Positions 17,241 through 26,616 are shown, numbered from the stretch's first letter. The stretch: DNA of 64,000 nucleotides from Stutzerimonas stutzeri (GCF_002890915.1 NZ_POUT01000013.1:1-64000), one strand, 5' to 3'. Program-made: numbers and translations. Notes: generated by a model from the sequence alone, not told the origin.

Positions 17241-17945
17241 GAATGATCGCCCCTCGCCTGCCTCTTCGTGGGTCACGCCATCGCGGATGTGATAGAGGCG
17301 TTTGAACGTGGGAATGATTTTTTCGTCGTGGGTGACGACAACGATCGCGGTCTCGAATTTGCGCGCCATGTCATTGAGGATGCGAATAACGGCCATGGCA
17401 CGCTCGCTGTCGAGCGGTGCGGTGGGTTCATCAGCCAGGATGACAGGGGGACGATTGACCAAGCCACGCGCAATAGCCACGCGCTGTTGCTCGCCGCCAG
17501 ACAACTGCGACGGCATCGCCGTGGCGCGGTGCTGGACATCCAGTGCACGCAACAGGTCGAGTGCAGTACGGCGGGCCTCGGTGTTGGGCATCTTGGCAAG
17601 CATCGGCAGCAGCGCAACGTTGTCGATGACGTCGAGAAACGGGATCAGATACGGCGCCTGAAATACGAAGCCGATCTTGTCTCGGCGCAAGGCACGCAGG
17701 TCTCGAACATTCCAGCCATCGTCGTAGATCAGCTCGTTGCCCAGCGTCATACGCCCGGCCGTTGGTTCGATAACGGCACCAAGGCACTTGAGTAGTGTGC
17801 TCTTTCCCGACCCCGAGGGACCGATCAGCCCCACCACTTCGCCGGGGGCGACGTGCATGTTCACGTTCTTCAGGGCGAAAACGGCTGTATCGCCCTCACC
17901 ATAACGCTTGCTCAGGTTTTCGATATGAATGCCTTTCCCAGTCAT
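17235..17945 (-). CDS. ABC transporter ATP-binding protein (MacB/LolD type)
   Basis: This 236-residue ATPase has Walker A GPSGSGKST (about residue 42), the Q loop in VFQAPYLIPF, the signature LSGGEQQRVAIARG, Walker B VILADEPTAPLD and the switch His in VVTHD. It would energise the FtsX-like permease encoded one base upstream. The start at 17945 has GGAGG upstream, while the frame remains open to 18035 inside the permease gene. It is last in the tetR-hlyD-permease-ATPase operon. Substrate is unknown. Confidence 0.9.
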   Translation of the reverse strand: MTGKGIHIENLSKRYGEGDTAVFALKNVNMHVAPGEVVGLIGPSGSGKSTLLKCLGAVIEPTAGRMTLGNELIYDDGWNVRDLRALRRDKIGFVFQAPYLIPFLDVIDNVALLPMLAKMPNTEARRTALDLLRALDVQHRATAMPSQLSGGEQQRVAIARGLVNRPPVILADEPTAPLDSERAMAVIRILNDMARKFETAIVVVTHDEKIIPTFKRLYHIRDGVTHEEAGEGRSFE

Positions 17946-17946
17946 T

Positions 17947-19152
17947 TCAGCCTCCGATGGCTTCTGCCGGATCGACCTTGAGCGCGATGCGAATGGCAAC
18001 GATGCTGGCCAGCACACAGATAACCAGCACGGCAAGGAATCCAGCGAGGGAGTCGAGCGGCATCAGCAGTACGTACTTGGGAAACAGCGGTGCGGAGTAC
18101 GTGGCCGCAATCTTGCCCACGGCAAAGCCGATCAGCCCGAGGGCGAGCGCCTGCTGCATGATCATTGCGGCGATGGTGCGGTTTCGCGTGCCGATGAGCT
18201 TCAGCACGGCGATTTCGCGGATCTTGTCCATCGTCAGGGAGTAGATGATGAACGCGACAATGGCGGCGCTGACGATGGCCAGGATTACCAGGAACATACC
18301 GATCTGCTTGGCTGAGGTGGCGATCAACTTGCCGACGAGAATCTGCTCCATCTGATCGCGGGTGTAGACCGTCAGCCGCTTCCAGCGGCGGATGGATTCG
18401 GCCACTGCATCTGCCGAATGGCCTGGTTTCAACCTGACCAAGACGGCGTTGACGTATGGATTGGCAGCCTGGTCAGCAGTGACGGCCTCCAGCAGCCCGG
18501 GCACGTCGGGACGATCGAATACGGGATTGGCGGCCGTTCGGCGCCGACCTTGCCAGATGGCGTCGTTGTCCTTGAGGAACTGCGCCTGCTGGGCATCCTT
18601 GAGCGCAATGAACACCATCGGGTCGCCACTCGACGACACCATTCGCCGGGTCAATCCGACAACCGTGTACTGGTTGCGGCGAATGACGAGCCGATCCCCC
18701 AGCTGAAACCCGGTGGCGATATCGGCTACCGCTTCGTAGTGACCGCGGGTGATCTGGCGTCCGGCGATCAAATAGCTGGGCCAGCCTGGTGTATCCCCCA
18801 GCTCGCCAGGTGCCATGCCGACCACCATGGCACGCACGTCGCTGGTTTCCTTGCGTACCTGCATGGTCAGATAGGTGACGTTCGCCGCCTGCGAAACCCC
18901 CGGCATGGCCAGAATCGTGCGATACAGATCGTCGTTGATGCTGGACGACTCGGCGTAGGGGCCCAGCGTATCCCGTTGCACCACCCAGAGATCCGCACCG
19001 CTGTTGTCGAGCAGGACCTTGCCGTCGTCCACCATGCCGCGGTACAGCCCAGCCATGACCAGCGTGACACCGATCAGCAAGCCCAGCCCAATACCGGTGA
19101 AGAGGAACTTGCCCCACGCATGCAGGATGTCTCGGCCAGCTAGGCTGATCAT
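17947..19152 (-). CDS. FtsX-like ABC permease (DevC/MacB-type)
   Basis: The 401-residue inner-membrane protein has one N-terminal transmembrane helix (about 15-35), a large periplasmic domain (about 40-270) and three C-terminal helices, the layout of DevC-like members of the MacB/FtsX family. The C-terminal cytoplasmic loop carries DKIREIAVLKLIGTRNRTI, the conserved coupling segment of FtsX permeases. Its ATG overlaps the HlyD stop and its stop is one base before the ATPase. With the adaptor it should form a mechanotransmission-type exporter; no outer-membrane channel is encoded nearby. Confidence 0.88.
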   Translation of the reverse strand: MISLAGRDILHAWGKFLFTGIGLGLLIGVTLVMAGLYRGMVDDGKVLLDNSGADLWVVQRDTLGPYAESSSINDDLYRTILAMPGVSQAANVTYLTMQVRKETSDVRAMVVGMAPGELGDTPGWPSYLIAGRQITRGHYEAVADIATGFQLGDRLVIRRNQYTVVGLTRRMVSSSGDPMVFIALKDAQQAQFLKDNDAIWQGRRRTAANPVFDRPDVPGLLEAVTADQAANPYVNAVLVRLKPGHSADAVAESIRRWKRLTVYTRDQMEQILVGKLIATSAKQIGMFLVILAIVSAAIVAFIIYSLTMDKIREIAVLKLIGTRNRTIAAMIMQQALALGLIGFAVGKIAATYSAPLFPKYVLLMPLDSLAGFLAVLVICVLASIVAIRIALKVDPAEAIGG

Positions 19153-20300
19153 CTCGCTACGCCCGGAATCTGCGTGACGACATGAATACGGTTGTGCGCC
19201 GCGAGGGCAGACTCGCTGTACAGAACAACCTGATCCCCGCTCTCGAGCCCTCTGGTCACCTGTACATAACCCGTAAGGTCGGCAGCCCCGAGTTGGACCG
19301 GAGTGAAATGCAATTTCCCATTCAGTATTCGCCAGACGCCAATGGTGTCGCGGTCACGCCTGACGGCGCCATTGGGGATGGCCAGCGCGGCCGGAAGCGC
19401 CGGCATTTCGATCGTCACTTCCGCCAGTTCCCCCACTGGTGGCAGAGGTTCGAGGGGCGTATCGAAGACTACCTTGGCCAGCAGTTCCTCCGTCACCGCA
19501 TCGGCCTTGGGTTCTATCCGCAAAATACGCCCCGGCAGCGCTTCGCCAGCCCGCGAGCGCAGCACAATGCGAGCTGGCAGGCCCTCGGCGAGCCCTGTCG
19601 CGCCAACCTGATCGAAGCGTACATTGATCCAATAGCTACCGGGATCGATGATTTCCACGACTGCCTGCCCGGCTACAACCGTCGATCCCGGATCCGCATC
19701 GCGCATGGTCACCATGCCGTCCACCGGAGCAATCAGGCGCAAATCCTGATACTGCGCCAACAGGACCTCCAGGTCGGCGCGTGCCCGGGCGAGTTGGCCG
19801 GAAGCAGAAGCCAGCGCGGCATCGGCGAGCTGCAGCTCATGTCGCTTCGTCACGGCGATTTCTTCGCTGGTTGCGCGAGCCGCGAACAGTTGCGCATAAC
19901 GCCGGGCCTGGGTACTGGCGTAGGCCTGCTTGAGTTCTGCCTCATGCAGGCTCGCCTCGGCACTTCTGACGGTCGATTCCTGCGCGCGCATCCGCTCGTG
20001 GAGATCGATGGGATCCATTTCTCCGAGCAGTTGCCCCGCCATGACCCGATCTCCGACATGCACATCGAGATGCCGAAGGCGCCCGGTCGAGGTTGGGCCG
20101 ATTTTGTAGGTGTAGCGCACCTCTACCGTACCGATACCGAACAGTGCCGGCGCAACCGACCGTGACGCCACCGGCACGGTCGTCACCGCGACTGGCGCGA
20201 GCGGTCCAGAGCGCAGGCCGACGTATCCGAACAGCACAACCAGCGGCACGACTATCACAAGCATCGCAAGGGCGCGACGGTTTAGCGTAGGCCGTTTCAT
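19149..20300 (-). CDS. HlyD/RND-type periplasmic adaptor of the ABC exporter
   Basis: This 383-residue protein has an N-terminal signal anchor (about residues 10-28), a lipoyl-like domain (RLRHLDVHVGDRVMAGQLLGE), a helical hairpin (about 100-170) and a second lipoyl half (DLRLIAPVDGMVTMRDADPG), followed by beta-barrel and membrane-proximal domains. It is the membrane fusion protein linking the permease to an outer-membrane channel. It overlaps tetR by 4 nt upstream and the permease by 4 nt downstream, so all four genes are translationally coupled. Confidence 0.9.
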   Translation of the reverse strand: MKRPTLNRRALAMLVIVVPLVVLFGYVGLRSGPLAPVAVTTVPVASRSVAPALFGIGTVEVRYTYKIGPTSTGRLRHLDVHVGDRVMAGQLLGEMDPIDLHERMRAQESTVRSAEASLHEAELKQAYASTQARRYAQLFAARATSEEIAVTKRHELQLADAALASASGQLARARADLEVLLAQYQDLRLIAPVDGMVTMRDADPGSTVVAGQAVVEIIDPGSYWINVRFDQVGATGLAEGLPARIVLRSRAGEALPGRILRIEPKADAVTEELLAKVVFDTPLEPLPPVGELAEVTIEMPALPAALAIPNGAVRRDRDTIGVWRILNGKLHFTPVQLGAADLTGYVQVTRGLESGDQVVLYSESALAAHNRIHVVTQIPGVAR

Positions 20301-20905
20301 GATGAAGTCTCGATGCCGCGCCGATAGATCGCGAAGGCTCGAGGTGCGTCGCGGCGGATTCGTTCTACGTCTCCATCCAGCAGCGATTGCATCACCAAGC
20401 CCTGGATCGTTCCGATGAAAAGCATCGCCGCCGCCTCGCTATCCAGCGAGGCGGACAATTCGCCACTCGACTTGCCTCGTTCGATGACTCGATGCAGACG
20501 CTCCCCGTAGCGCTGGATCAACGTCTGTACCATCCGCTTGGCCGCCGTCGACTCGGCACGCTGCAGCTCACCGAAGATCATGCGTGGCACTCCGGGATGC
20601 TCGGCGACGAATTCGACATGGCTCATGAACATCGCCTCCATGGCCCCCAGAGCGGATTCGATGCCCTGAGCGGAGCGATCGACCCGCGCGAGCAGGCGCT
20701 CGGCCACCCATTCCATCGTTGCTTGCCAGATAGCGTCCTTGTTCGCGAAATGCCGAAACAACGCGCCTTGGGTCACGTGCATGTGCTTGGCGATCGCCGC
20801 AGTCGTGATCTCGCTGGGGTTCTTCGATCCGGCGAGTTCGACTACCGATTCGACCGTTACAGCCCGACGTTCGCTAGCTGAGAGGTGTTTGGAGTGTTTG
20901 TCCAT
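20297..20905 (-). CDS. TetR-family repressor of the adjacent exporter
   Basis: The 202-residue protein begins with a TetR DNA-binding domain: about residues 12-60 include ITTAAIAKHMHVTQGALFRHF and the following NKDAIWQATMEW. The variable C-terminal helical domain should bind an inducing ligand. ATG at 20905 is preferred over 20977 because the longer form would start across the operator palindrome. It is the first gene of the exporter operon and overlaps hlyD by 4 nt, so it probably represses its own operon through the palindrome at 20918-20941. Confidence 0.88.
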   Translation of the reverse strand: MDKHSKHLSASERRAVTVESVVELAGSKNPSEITTAAIAKHMHVTQGALFRHFANKDAIWQATMEWVAERLLARVDRSAQGIESALGAMEAMFMSHVEFVAEHPGVPRMIFGELQRAESTAAKRMVQTLIQRYGERLHRVIERGKSSGELSASLDSEAAAMLFIGTIQGLVMQSLLDGDVERIRRDAPRAFAIYRRGIETSS

Positions 20906-20917
20906 GGCGGCGCCCAA

Positions 20918-20941
20918 AAGATAGTAATTGATTACTATCTT
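20918..20941. promoter_or_regulatory. TetR operator palindrome upstream of the exporter operon
   Basis: AAGATAGTAAT and ATTACTATCTT form a perfect 11-bp inverted repeat with a two-base spacer (TG), 12 nt upstream of the tetR start. Size, symmetry and AT-rich character amid GC-rich sequence are typical of TetR-family operators, and its position would block the promoter or early transcription. Confidence 0.75.
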
Positions 20942-21164
20942 ATCTCGACCGGAGAACAATGCAAGCAAGCCTCCCATACCGGAGTCGAATTCATGCCGTC
21001 CTGTGCCGCTTCAGCCGATCACCAATTGGAATACCGACGTGCGGTCATGAACCCAGGCCTGTGAGCCAAGTCCCAAAACGAACGCGGCCATCTCCAACGA
21101 ACCGACGGATTCGTCCTGCCCGTCGCCGCGTCGGCAGGTTGTCCCTTCCGTGAAGGATCACGCC

Positions 21165-22010
21165 ATGCACCCTTTGCGACCGCTCGTCTATCCGCTGCTA
21201 TTACTGCTGGGCCTTGCGCCCCTGCCCGTCCTGGCTACCAGCAATCAAACGAACGCCACCGGCAAGCCCGGGAGCGTGCGCCTGTTCATCAACCGAGCCG
21301 GCAGCGGCAAGGTGATGGATGTCAGCAATACCCTGGATGTACCGGTGGAAGTGACGTTGCGGCTCACCCGCAGGGTGAATGTGGCCGGTGTCGGCAAGGG
21401 GCCGATCCGCAAGACGGTGCCGGCCAACAGCCGGGTGCGCGTGGCCACGCTGAGCAAGCGCCAGCCCGGTGGGCCGATCATGTTCAAGCATTCGTTCAGC
21501 TATGCGCTGGTCTTTTCGCCGGAGCCGGACCAGCCCGGTTCGGTCGCCGGGCCGGCCTATGCGCTGCCCTGGCAAGGCGGGCCTTTTCGCATATCCCAGG
21601 GGGCCGGGGGCGACTTCAGCCACAATTCGCCGAGCGGCCGCTACGCGGTGGATATCGCCATGCCGGTGGGCACGCCGATCGTGGCTGCACGGGCGGGCAC
21701 CGTGGTGAAGGTACGCAACGGCCAGGGCGGCCGCCTGCCCGATCCGGCCGGCAACTACGTGCGTATCGAGCATGAGGACGGCACGCACAGCGCCTATCTG
21801 CACCTGCGTCGCGGCTCGGTGCGGGTACAGCCGGGCCAGCCGGTGAAGGTCGGAACGCTGCTCGGCAAATCGGGCAGTACCGGCCGCAGCACCGGGCCGC
21901 ATCTACATTTCGTGGTGCAGAAGCCCTACGGCAAGCGCATGCTGTCGATCCCTTTCCGGTTCACCCAGCCGGTGGAGTCACTGCCCAACTTCACCCTGAG
22001 CAGCAAGTGA
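21165..22010 (+). CDS. Exported M23 family metallopeptidase
   Basis: This 281-residue protein has a Sec signal peptide (about 1-24, ending PVLA). A beta-rich N-terminal domain is followed by an M23 (LytM-like) catalytic domain from about residue 150: zinc ligands in FSHNSPSGRYAVDIAMP (His and Asp) and in GPHLHF, with SAYLHL between. M23 enzymes cleave peptidoglycan cross-bridges, so it probably remodels the cell wall in the periplasm. ATG at 21165 has GAAGGA seven bases upstream; GTG at 21150 is the alternative. It is a single gene convergent with the DUF2218 gene. Confidence 0.88.
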   Translation: MHPLRPLVYPLLLLLGLAPLPVLATSNQTNATGKPGSVRLFINRAGSGKVMDVSNTLDVPVEVTLRLTRRVNVAGVGKGPIRKTVPANSRVRVATLSKRQPGGPIMFKHSFSYALVFSPEPDQPGSVAGPAYALPWQGGPFRISQGAGGDFSHNSPSGRYAVDIAMPVGTPIVAARAGTVVKVRNGQGGRLPDPAGNYVRIEHEDGTHSAYLHLRRGSVRVQPGQPVKVGTLLGKSGSTGRSTGPHLHFVVQKPYGKRMLSIPFRFTQPVESLPNFTLSSK

Positions 22011-22012
22011 GG

Positions 22013-22303
22013 TCAGGCGGGGCCGGAAAGCCAGGCGATGCCCAGCGATTCGTCGCCTGCCATGCGCTGCAGGTGATCGGCCACCACCGTTTGCATGCGT
22101 TGCAACTGCTCCGGATCGGGAGACTGCAATCGCGCTTGCAGGCCGGTCGGCGATACCTGCAGGCTGCACTGGCCGAGCGGCAGCTCGATCTCGCCGCCCT
22201 GCTCGTCCACCTGCACCGGAAACTTGTGCCGCCAGTGATTGCACAGGCGTTTGACCAGTCGTGCCGGGTTCGTCGTGGCAACCTGCGCATGGGATGTGTG
22301 CAT
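22013..22303 (-). CDS. DUF2218 domain protein
   Basis: A 96-residue soluble protein, consisting of one DUF2218 domain: an N-terminal helix with ARLVKRLCNHWRHKFPVQ, a two-stranded segment GGEIELPLGQCSL, then a helix with QRMQTVVADHLQRMA. Similar domains are found alone or near siderophore-interacting proteins; function is not established. AGGAG lies seven bases before the start at 22303. It is 40 nt downstream of the dioxygenase gene on the same strand, so the two are probably co-transcribed. Confidence 0.75.
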   Translation of the reverse strand: MHTSHAQVATTNPARLVKRLCNHWRHKFPVQVDEQGGEIELPLGQCSLQVSPTGLQARLQSPDPEQLQRMQTVVADHLQRMAGDESLGIAWLSGPA

Positions 22304-22343
22304 TGGGTTCTCCTGAGGATCGCAGCCCTGGTCGGGTATTCGT

Positions 22344-23171
22344 TCAGCCGAATCGATAGGCTGACAAGGTGGTTTCCATAACGCGATCGGCGAATACCTT
22401 CCGACCGCTCGACGTCGCGCCCGCTCCGGCAGCGACCAGCAGCGGCAGCAGATGCTCCTCGGCGCGCGGAGGATGACAGAGGCGTGCCGCGGGTGCCTGC
22501 TCCCAGTGCCGCAGCCGGTCATCGCGCTCTGCCGGGGCTGCCTCGACCGCGGCGGTCAGCCAGCGATCGAAGGTGTCGGAGATCGGCCCGAAACGTGGAT
22601 CGCCGTAGCCGCGCATGTTGTGGAAGCTCATTCCGCTGCCGACGATCAGAACGCCCTCGTCCCGCAAGGGTTCCAGCGCGCGGCCCGCCTCGATATGCGC
22701 GAGTGGGTCGAGATCGCTGCGCAGCGACAGCTGCACCACCGGAATATCCGCGCCGGGGAACATCAGCTTCAGCGGGATGAACATGCCATGGTCGAACCCG
22801 CGCTGCGGCTCCTCGCGGGCCGCCAGCGAGGCCTGGCCAAGCAGCTCGGTGACGTGCCGGGCCAGCTCCGGCTGCCCCGGCGCGGGATAGCGCAGTTCGT
22901 AGGTATGCGGCGGAAAGCCATGGTAGTCGTAGATCAGCCCCGGGCGTGCAGCGCTGGTGACGCTGAATGACGGCTGCAGCCAGTGCCCGGATACCAGCAC
23001 GATGGCCTTCGGCTTCGCCGGCAGGCTGGCGGCCACGCCCTTGAGGAATTCGGCCATGGCGTTCCAGGCGGTTGGCGGGTTCCAGTCCATGAAGAAACAC
23101 GGCCCCGCACCATGCGGAACGAACAGGGTCGGCATGCGCTGTTCGAGGGATGAAGTGTTCGATGTGGCCAT
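22344..23171 (-). CDS. DODA-type extradiol ring-opening dioxygenase (YgiD-like)
   Basis: The 275-residue enzyme belongs to the LigB/DODA class III extradiol dioxygenases. Metal-ligand histidines are in VPHGAGPCFF (about residue 20), VSGHW (about 63), FDHGMFIPL (about 127) and a downstream HP..EEHLLPL motif, as in 4,5-DOPA dioxygenases such as YgiD. It should open a catecholic ring. The true substrate is unknown. It is divergent from a LysR gene 105 bp away and followed by the DUF2218 gene, an arrangement suggesting LysR control. Confidence 0.87.
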   Translation of the reverse strand: MATSNTSSLEQRMPTLFVPHGAGPCFFMDWNPPTAWNAMAEFLKGVAASLPAKPKAIVLVSGHWLQPSFSVTSAARPGLIYDYHGFPPHTYELRYPAPGQPELARHVTELLGQASLAAREEPQRGFDHGMFIPLKLMFPGADIPVVQLSLRSDLDPLAHIEAGRALEPLRDEGVLIVGSGMSFHNMRGYGDPRFGPISDTFDRWLTAAVEAAPAERDDRLRHWEQAPAARLCHPPRAEEHLLPLLVAAGAGATSSGRKVFADRVMETTLSAYRFG

Positions 23172-23276
23172 GGCCCATTACTCGTGCAGTGAACGTGTCG
23201 ACAGCATGAATTACACTCCTGCCCGGGAGAACCCGGCAATAATCGCGAACACTTCATACCCAGGGTAGGAAACCAG

Positions 23277-24197
23277 ATGCTCGACCGCATCACCAGCATG
23301 CGTGTATTCATCCGGGCGGCCAGCGCCGGCAGTCTCTCGGCTGCGGCGCGTCATCTGGGCATGTCGCCGGCAATGGCGACCAAGCACGTCGATGCGCTGG
23401 AAGCACGACTGGGGGTGAAGCTGTTTCACCGCAGCACCCGGCGCCTGAGCCTCACCGAAGCCGGCAGCCGTTATCTGGAGGCCTGCCAACGCATCCTGCC
23501 GGAGATCGACGAAGCCGAAGCCAGCATAGCCTCGCAACGGGTGGAGGCGACCGGACTGTTGCGGCTGAATGCGCCGCTGTCCTTCGGTACGCGCTACATC
23601 GCCCCGCTGCTACCGGCTTTCAGCCGGCGCCATCCGGCGGTGAAGGTGGAACTGGGGCTGGCCGACAGCCAGGTCGACCTGCTCGACGGCGGTTGGGACC
23701 TGGCGGTGCGCATCGGCCAGCTCGAGGACAGCCCGCTGCAGGCCCGGCGCCTTGCCGATTGTGCGATGCAGGTCTGCGCGGCCCCGCGCTACCTGGATGA
23801 ACGGGGTGTCCCGCGGCGCGTAGCGGACCTCGCCCAGCACAACTGCCTGGGCTACAGCCTGTCGACGCTGGTCGGCAGCAAGCAGTGGGCCTTCGGCCGC
23901 GATGCGCAGGTGCGCGTCGCGATCAGCGGTGATCTGGTCGCCAACAACGGTTCGGCGCTGCTGGCGGCGGCCCTGGGCGGCCAGGGTGTGATCTACCAGC
24001 CGCAGTTCATCGTGGCCCCGGCGCTGCGCAGCGGCGAGCTGGTGGCGCTGGAGCTGGACCAGCCCTGCATAGCGCTCGGCGGCATCCATGCCGTCTACCC
24101 GCCCGAGCGGCGCCCGCCGGCCAAGGTGCGGGTGATGATCGACTATCTGGTCGAGGCCTTTTCCGGCGAGCTGCCATGGAGCCTGACGCCGCCGTGA
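23277..24197 (+). CDS. LysR-family transcriptional regulator (CrgA/DmlR group)
   Basis: The 306-residue protein has the N-terminal winged helix-turn-helix (MRVFIRAASAGSLSAAARHL and LGVKLFHRSTRRLSLTEAG, residues 4-62), a linker helix, and a periplasmic-binding-like effector domain from about residue 90. AGGAAACC precedes the ATG. Its divergent position to the dioxygenase gene suggests that it controls that gene and itself from the 105-bp gap. Effector unknown. Confidence 0.9.
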   Translation: MLDRITSMRVFIRAASAGSLSAAARHLGMSPAMATKHVDALEARLGVKLFHRSTRRLSLTEAGSRYLEACQRILPEIDEAEASIASQRVEATGLLRLNAPLSFGTRYIAPLLPAFSRRHPAVKVELGLADSQVDLLDGGWDLAVRIGQLEDSPLQARRLADCAMQVCAAPRYLDERGVPRRVADLAQHNCLGYSLSTLVGSKQWAFGRDAQVRVAISGDLVANNGSALLAAALGGQGVIYQPQFIVAPALRSGELVALELDQPCIALGGIHAVYPPERRPPAKVRVMIDYLVEAFSGELPWSLTPP

Positions 24198-24420
24198 AGC
24201 GTTGCCGCGACAAAAAAAGATGAACCATCCAAAGCCGGAAAAAGTCGGAACAAGTGAGCGCGGTGCCAATCGCCTCACGTCCGGCTGCGTCGCGGTTCCG
24301 GCGAATCCGTAGCACAAGCCCCGCGTTCGATATTTCCTACAGCGACCAGGACTGTAGCTCCACCCACCACCCGCCCTTGACACCGCCTAGTGCGATCAAG
24401 GGGTGCGATATGGAGTCGTT

Positions 24421-25677
24421 ATGAAAGCTGTTGTCTACCACGCCGTTGGCGATATCCGCCTCGACGATGTGCCCGAGCCGCGCATCGAGGCGCCGACCGA
24501 CGCCATCGTGCGCATCACCGCCTCGGCCATCTGCGGCACCGACCTGCACTTCGTACGCGGCACCTTCAGCGGCATGCAACCCGGCACCATTCTCGGCCAT
24601 GAAGGCGTGGGCATCGTCGAGGAGCTTGGCCCCGACGTGCGCAACCTGCAGATCGGCGATCGCGTGGTGATCCCGTCCACCATCGCCTGCGGCAACTGCT
24701 CCTACTGCCGCGCCGGTTATTTCGCCCAGTGCGACGGCGCCAACCCCAATGGCAAGGAGGCCGGCACCGCCTTCTACGGCGGGCCGTCGGCCACCGGCCC
24801 GTTCCATGGGCTGCAGGCCGAGAAGGCACGCGTGCCTTTTGCCAACATCGGCCTGGTCAAGTTGCCCCCGGAGGTCAGCGACGATCAGGCGATCCTGCTT
24901 TCCGATATCTTCCCCACCGGCTACTTCGGGGCCGAGATGGCCGAGGTCGGCAGTGGCGATACCGTCGCGGTGTACGGCTGCGGCCCGGTCGGCCAGTTCG
25001 CCATCGCCAGCGCCAAGCTGCTCGGTGCCGGCCGGGTGTTCGCCATCGACCAGTTGAACGACCGCTTGCACATGGCCCAGCACCAGGGCGCGGAAGTGAT
25101 CAATTTCAGCCGCGAGGACCCGGTCGCCACCCTCAAGCGCCTGACCGGCGGCATCGGCGTCGACCGCGTGATCGATGCCGTGGGCATCGATGCCGACCAT
25201 GGCTGCTGTGCCGGCAAACCGGACGACCGCCAAAGCCTCCACCGGGGCCTCTGGCAGCCCGGCGATGCGCCGTCCCAAGTGCTGGAGTGGGCGGTACAGA
25301 GCCTCGCCAAGGCCGGCACGTTGTCGATCATCGGCGTCTACCCGCCGGATGCGATGACCTTCCCCATCGGCCTGGCGATGAACAAGAACATCACCATCAA
25401 CATGGGCAACTGCCACCACCGCAAGTACATCCCGCTGCTGATCGAGATGATCCAGGCGCGGCGCATCGATCCGGCGAAGATCCTCACCCAGATCAAGCCG
25501 ATGAGCGACGCGATCGCCGCCTTCGAGGCGTTCGATCGGCGCGAGAACGGCTGGATCAAGGTCGAGCTCCAGCCACAGCGGCGTGACGGCCGTGGCAGCG
25601 AGGAAACGGTGGTGGACGATGCGGTCGCCGATACCTTCCCGGCCAGCGATCCGACCTCGATGCAGAGTCCCAGCTAG
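24421..25677 (+). CDS. Zinc-dependent alcohol/formaldehyde dehydrogenase-like MDR
   Basis: This 418-residue medium-chain dehydrogenase has the catalytic zinc site (CGTDLH, GHEGVG), the structural-zinc cysteines in ACGNCSYCRAGYFAQC, and the NAD-binding YGCGPVGQFA motif. The subfamily resembles glutathione-independent formaldehyde dehydrogenases. An unusual acidic C-terminal tail ends DTFPASDPTSMQSPS; the FPASDPTS pattern also occurs in short stand-alone stress proteins of Pseudomonas and looks like a fused module. ATG at 24421 is chosen because alignment to the family starts there; ATG at 24403 is possible. It heads a five-gene operon with DUF72, YbhP-like, clsB and YbhN-like genes. In 24198-24420 only a lone TTGACA (24377-24382) without a matching -10 was seen. 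Confidence 0.85.
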   Translation: MKAVVYHAVGDIRLDDVPEPRIEAPTDAIVRITASAICGTDLHFVRGTFSGMQPGTILGHEGVGIVEELGPDVRNLQIGDRVVIPSTIACGNCSYCRAGYFAQCDGANPNGKEAGTAFYGGPSATGPFHGLQAEKARVPFANIGLVKLPPEVSDDQAILLSDIFPTGYFGAEMAEVGSGDTVAVYGCGPVGQFAIASAKLLGAGRVFAIDQLNDRLHMAQHQGAEVINFSREDPVATLKRLTGGIGVDRVIDAVGIDADHGCCAGKPDDRQSLHRGLWQPGDAPSQVLEWAVQSLAKAGTLSIIGVYPPDAMTFPIGLAMNKNITINMGNCHHRKYIPLLIEMIQARRIDPAKILTQIKPMSDAIAAFEAFDRRENGWIKVELQPQRRDGRGSEETVVDDAVADTFPASDPTSMQSPS

Positions 25678-25695
25678 CAGGTGAATAGGTGAACG

Positions 25696-26616
25696 ATGGC
25701 CGCCATCCATATCGGCATATCCGGCTGGCGTTACGCACCATGGCGAGGTGACTTCTATCCCAAGGGGCTGGCGCAGAAAAACGAGCTGCGCTTCGCCTCG
25801 CGGGCGGTGAACAGCATCGAGATCAACGGCTCGTTCTACGCGCTGCAGACGCCCGAGCGTTACGCCGACTGGTACGCCGATACCCCGGACGGCTTCGTCT
25901 TCAGCGTCAAGGCGCCGCGCTACGTCACCCATATCCTGCGTCTGCGCGAGGTGGAGAAACCGATCGCCAACTTCTTCGCCTCGGGCCTGTTCCTGCTCAA
26001 GGAAAAACTCGGGCCGATCCTCTGGCAGTTCCCGCCCTCTTTCCGCTTCGACCCCGCGCTGTTCGAGAACTTCCTGCGCCTGCTGCCCCACGACAGCGCC
26101 GCCGCGCTGGAAATGGCCAAGGGTTGCGAGGTGCGCATGGAGGGCCGCAGCCATCTCGCCATCGACCGCAAGCGCCCCATGCGCCATGCCGTGGAGATCC
26201 GCAACCCGAGCTTCGTCGACCCCGCCTTCATCGAGCTGCTGCGCCAGTACCGAGTGGCGCTGGTGGTCGCCGATACCGCCGGCAAGTGGCCCTACCGCGA
26301 GGACCTGACCAGCGACTTCGTCTACATCCGCCTGCATGGCGCCGAAGAGCTCTACACCAGCGGCTATACCGACCAGGCCCTGGAACGCTGGTGCCGGCGC
26401 ATTCGCCTGTGGAGCGGCGGCTCGCAGCCCGAGGATGCCCAACTGATCACCGCGTCCGCGGCGTCGCCAGCCCGTTCGCGCGAGGTGTACTGCTATTTCG
26501 ACAACGACGTGAAGGTCCGTGCGCCCTACGACGCGCGGCAGCTGCTGCGCCGGCTCGGGCTGGACGAGGGCCTGCAGGCCACGCCCGGCCAGTTGCAAGA
26601 AGGAGCATTCGCTTGA
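25696..26616 (+). CDS. DUF72 (YecE-like) protein
   Basis: The 306-residue protein shows the DUF72 TIM-barrel pattern: an opening IGISGWRYAPWRGDFYP, an EINGSFYALQTPE motif, FVFSVKAPRYVTH, LGPILWQFPPSFR, VEIRNPSF, and YIRLHGAEELY near the end, with YCYFDNDV close to the C-terminus. The activity of this family is unknown. It starts 18 nt after the dehydrogenase and its stop overlaps the next gene's TTG start, so it is part of the same operon. Confidence 0.88.
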   Translation: MAAIHIGISGWRYAPWRGDFYPKGLAQKNELRFASRAVNSIEINGSFYALQTPERYADWYADTPDGFVFSVKAPRYVTHILRLREVEKPIANFFASGLFLLKEKLGPILWQFPPSFRFDPALFENFLRLLPHDSAAALEMAKGCEVRMEGRSHLAIDRKRPMRHAVEIRNPSFVDPAFIELLRQYRVALVVADTAGKWPYREDLTSDFVYIRLHGAEELYTSGYTDQALERWCRRIRLWSGGSQPEDAQLITASAASPARSREVYCYFDNDVKVRAPYDARQLLRRLGLDEGLQATPGQLQEGAFA

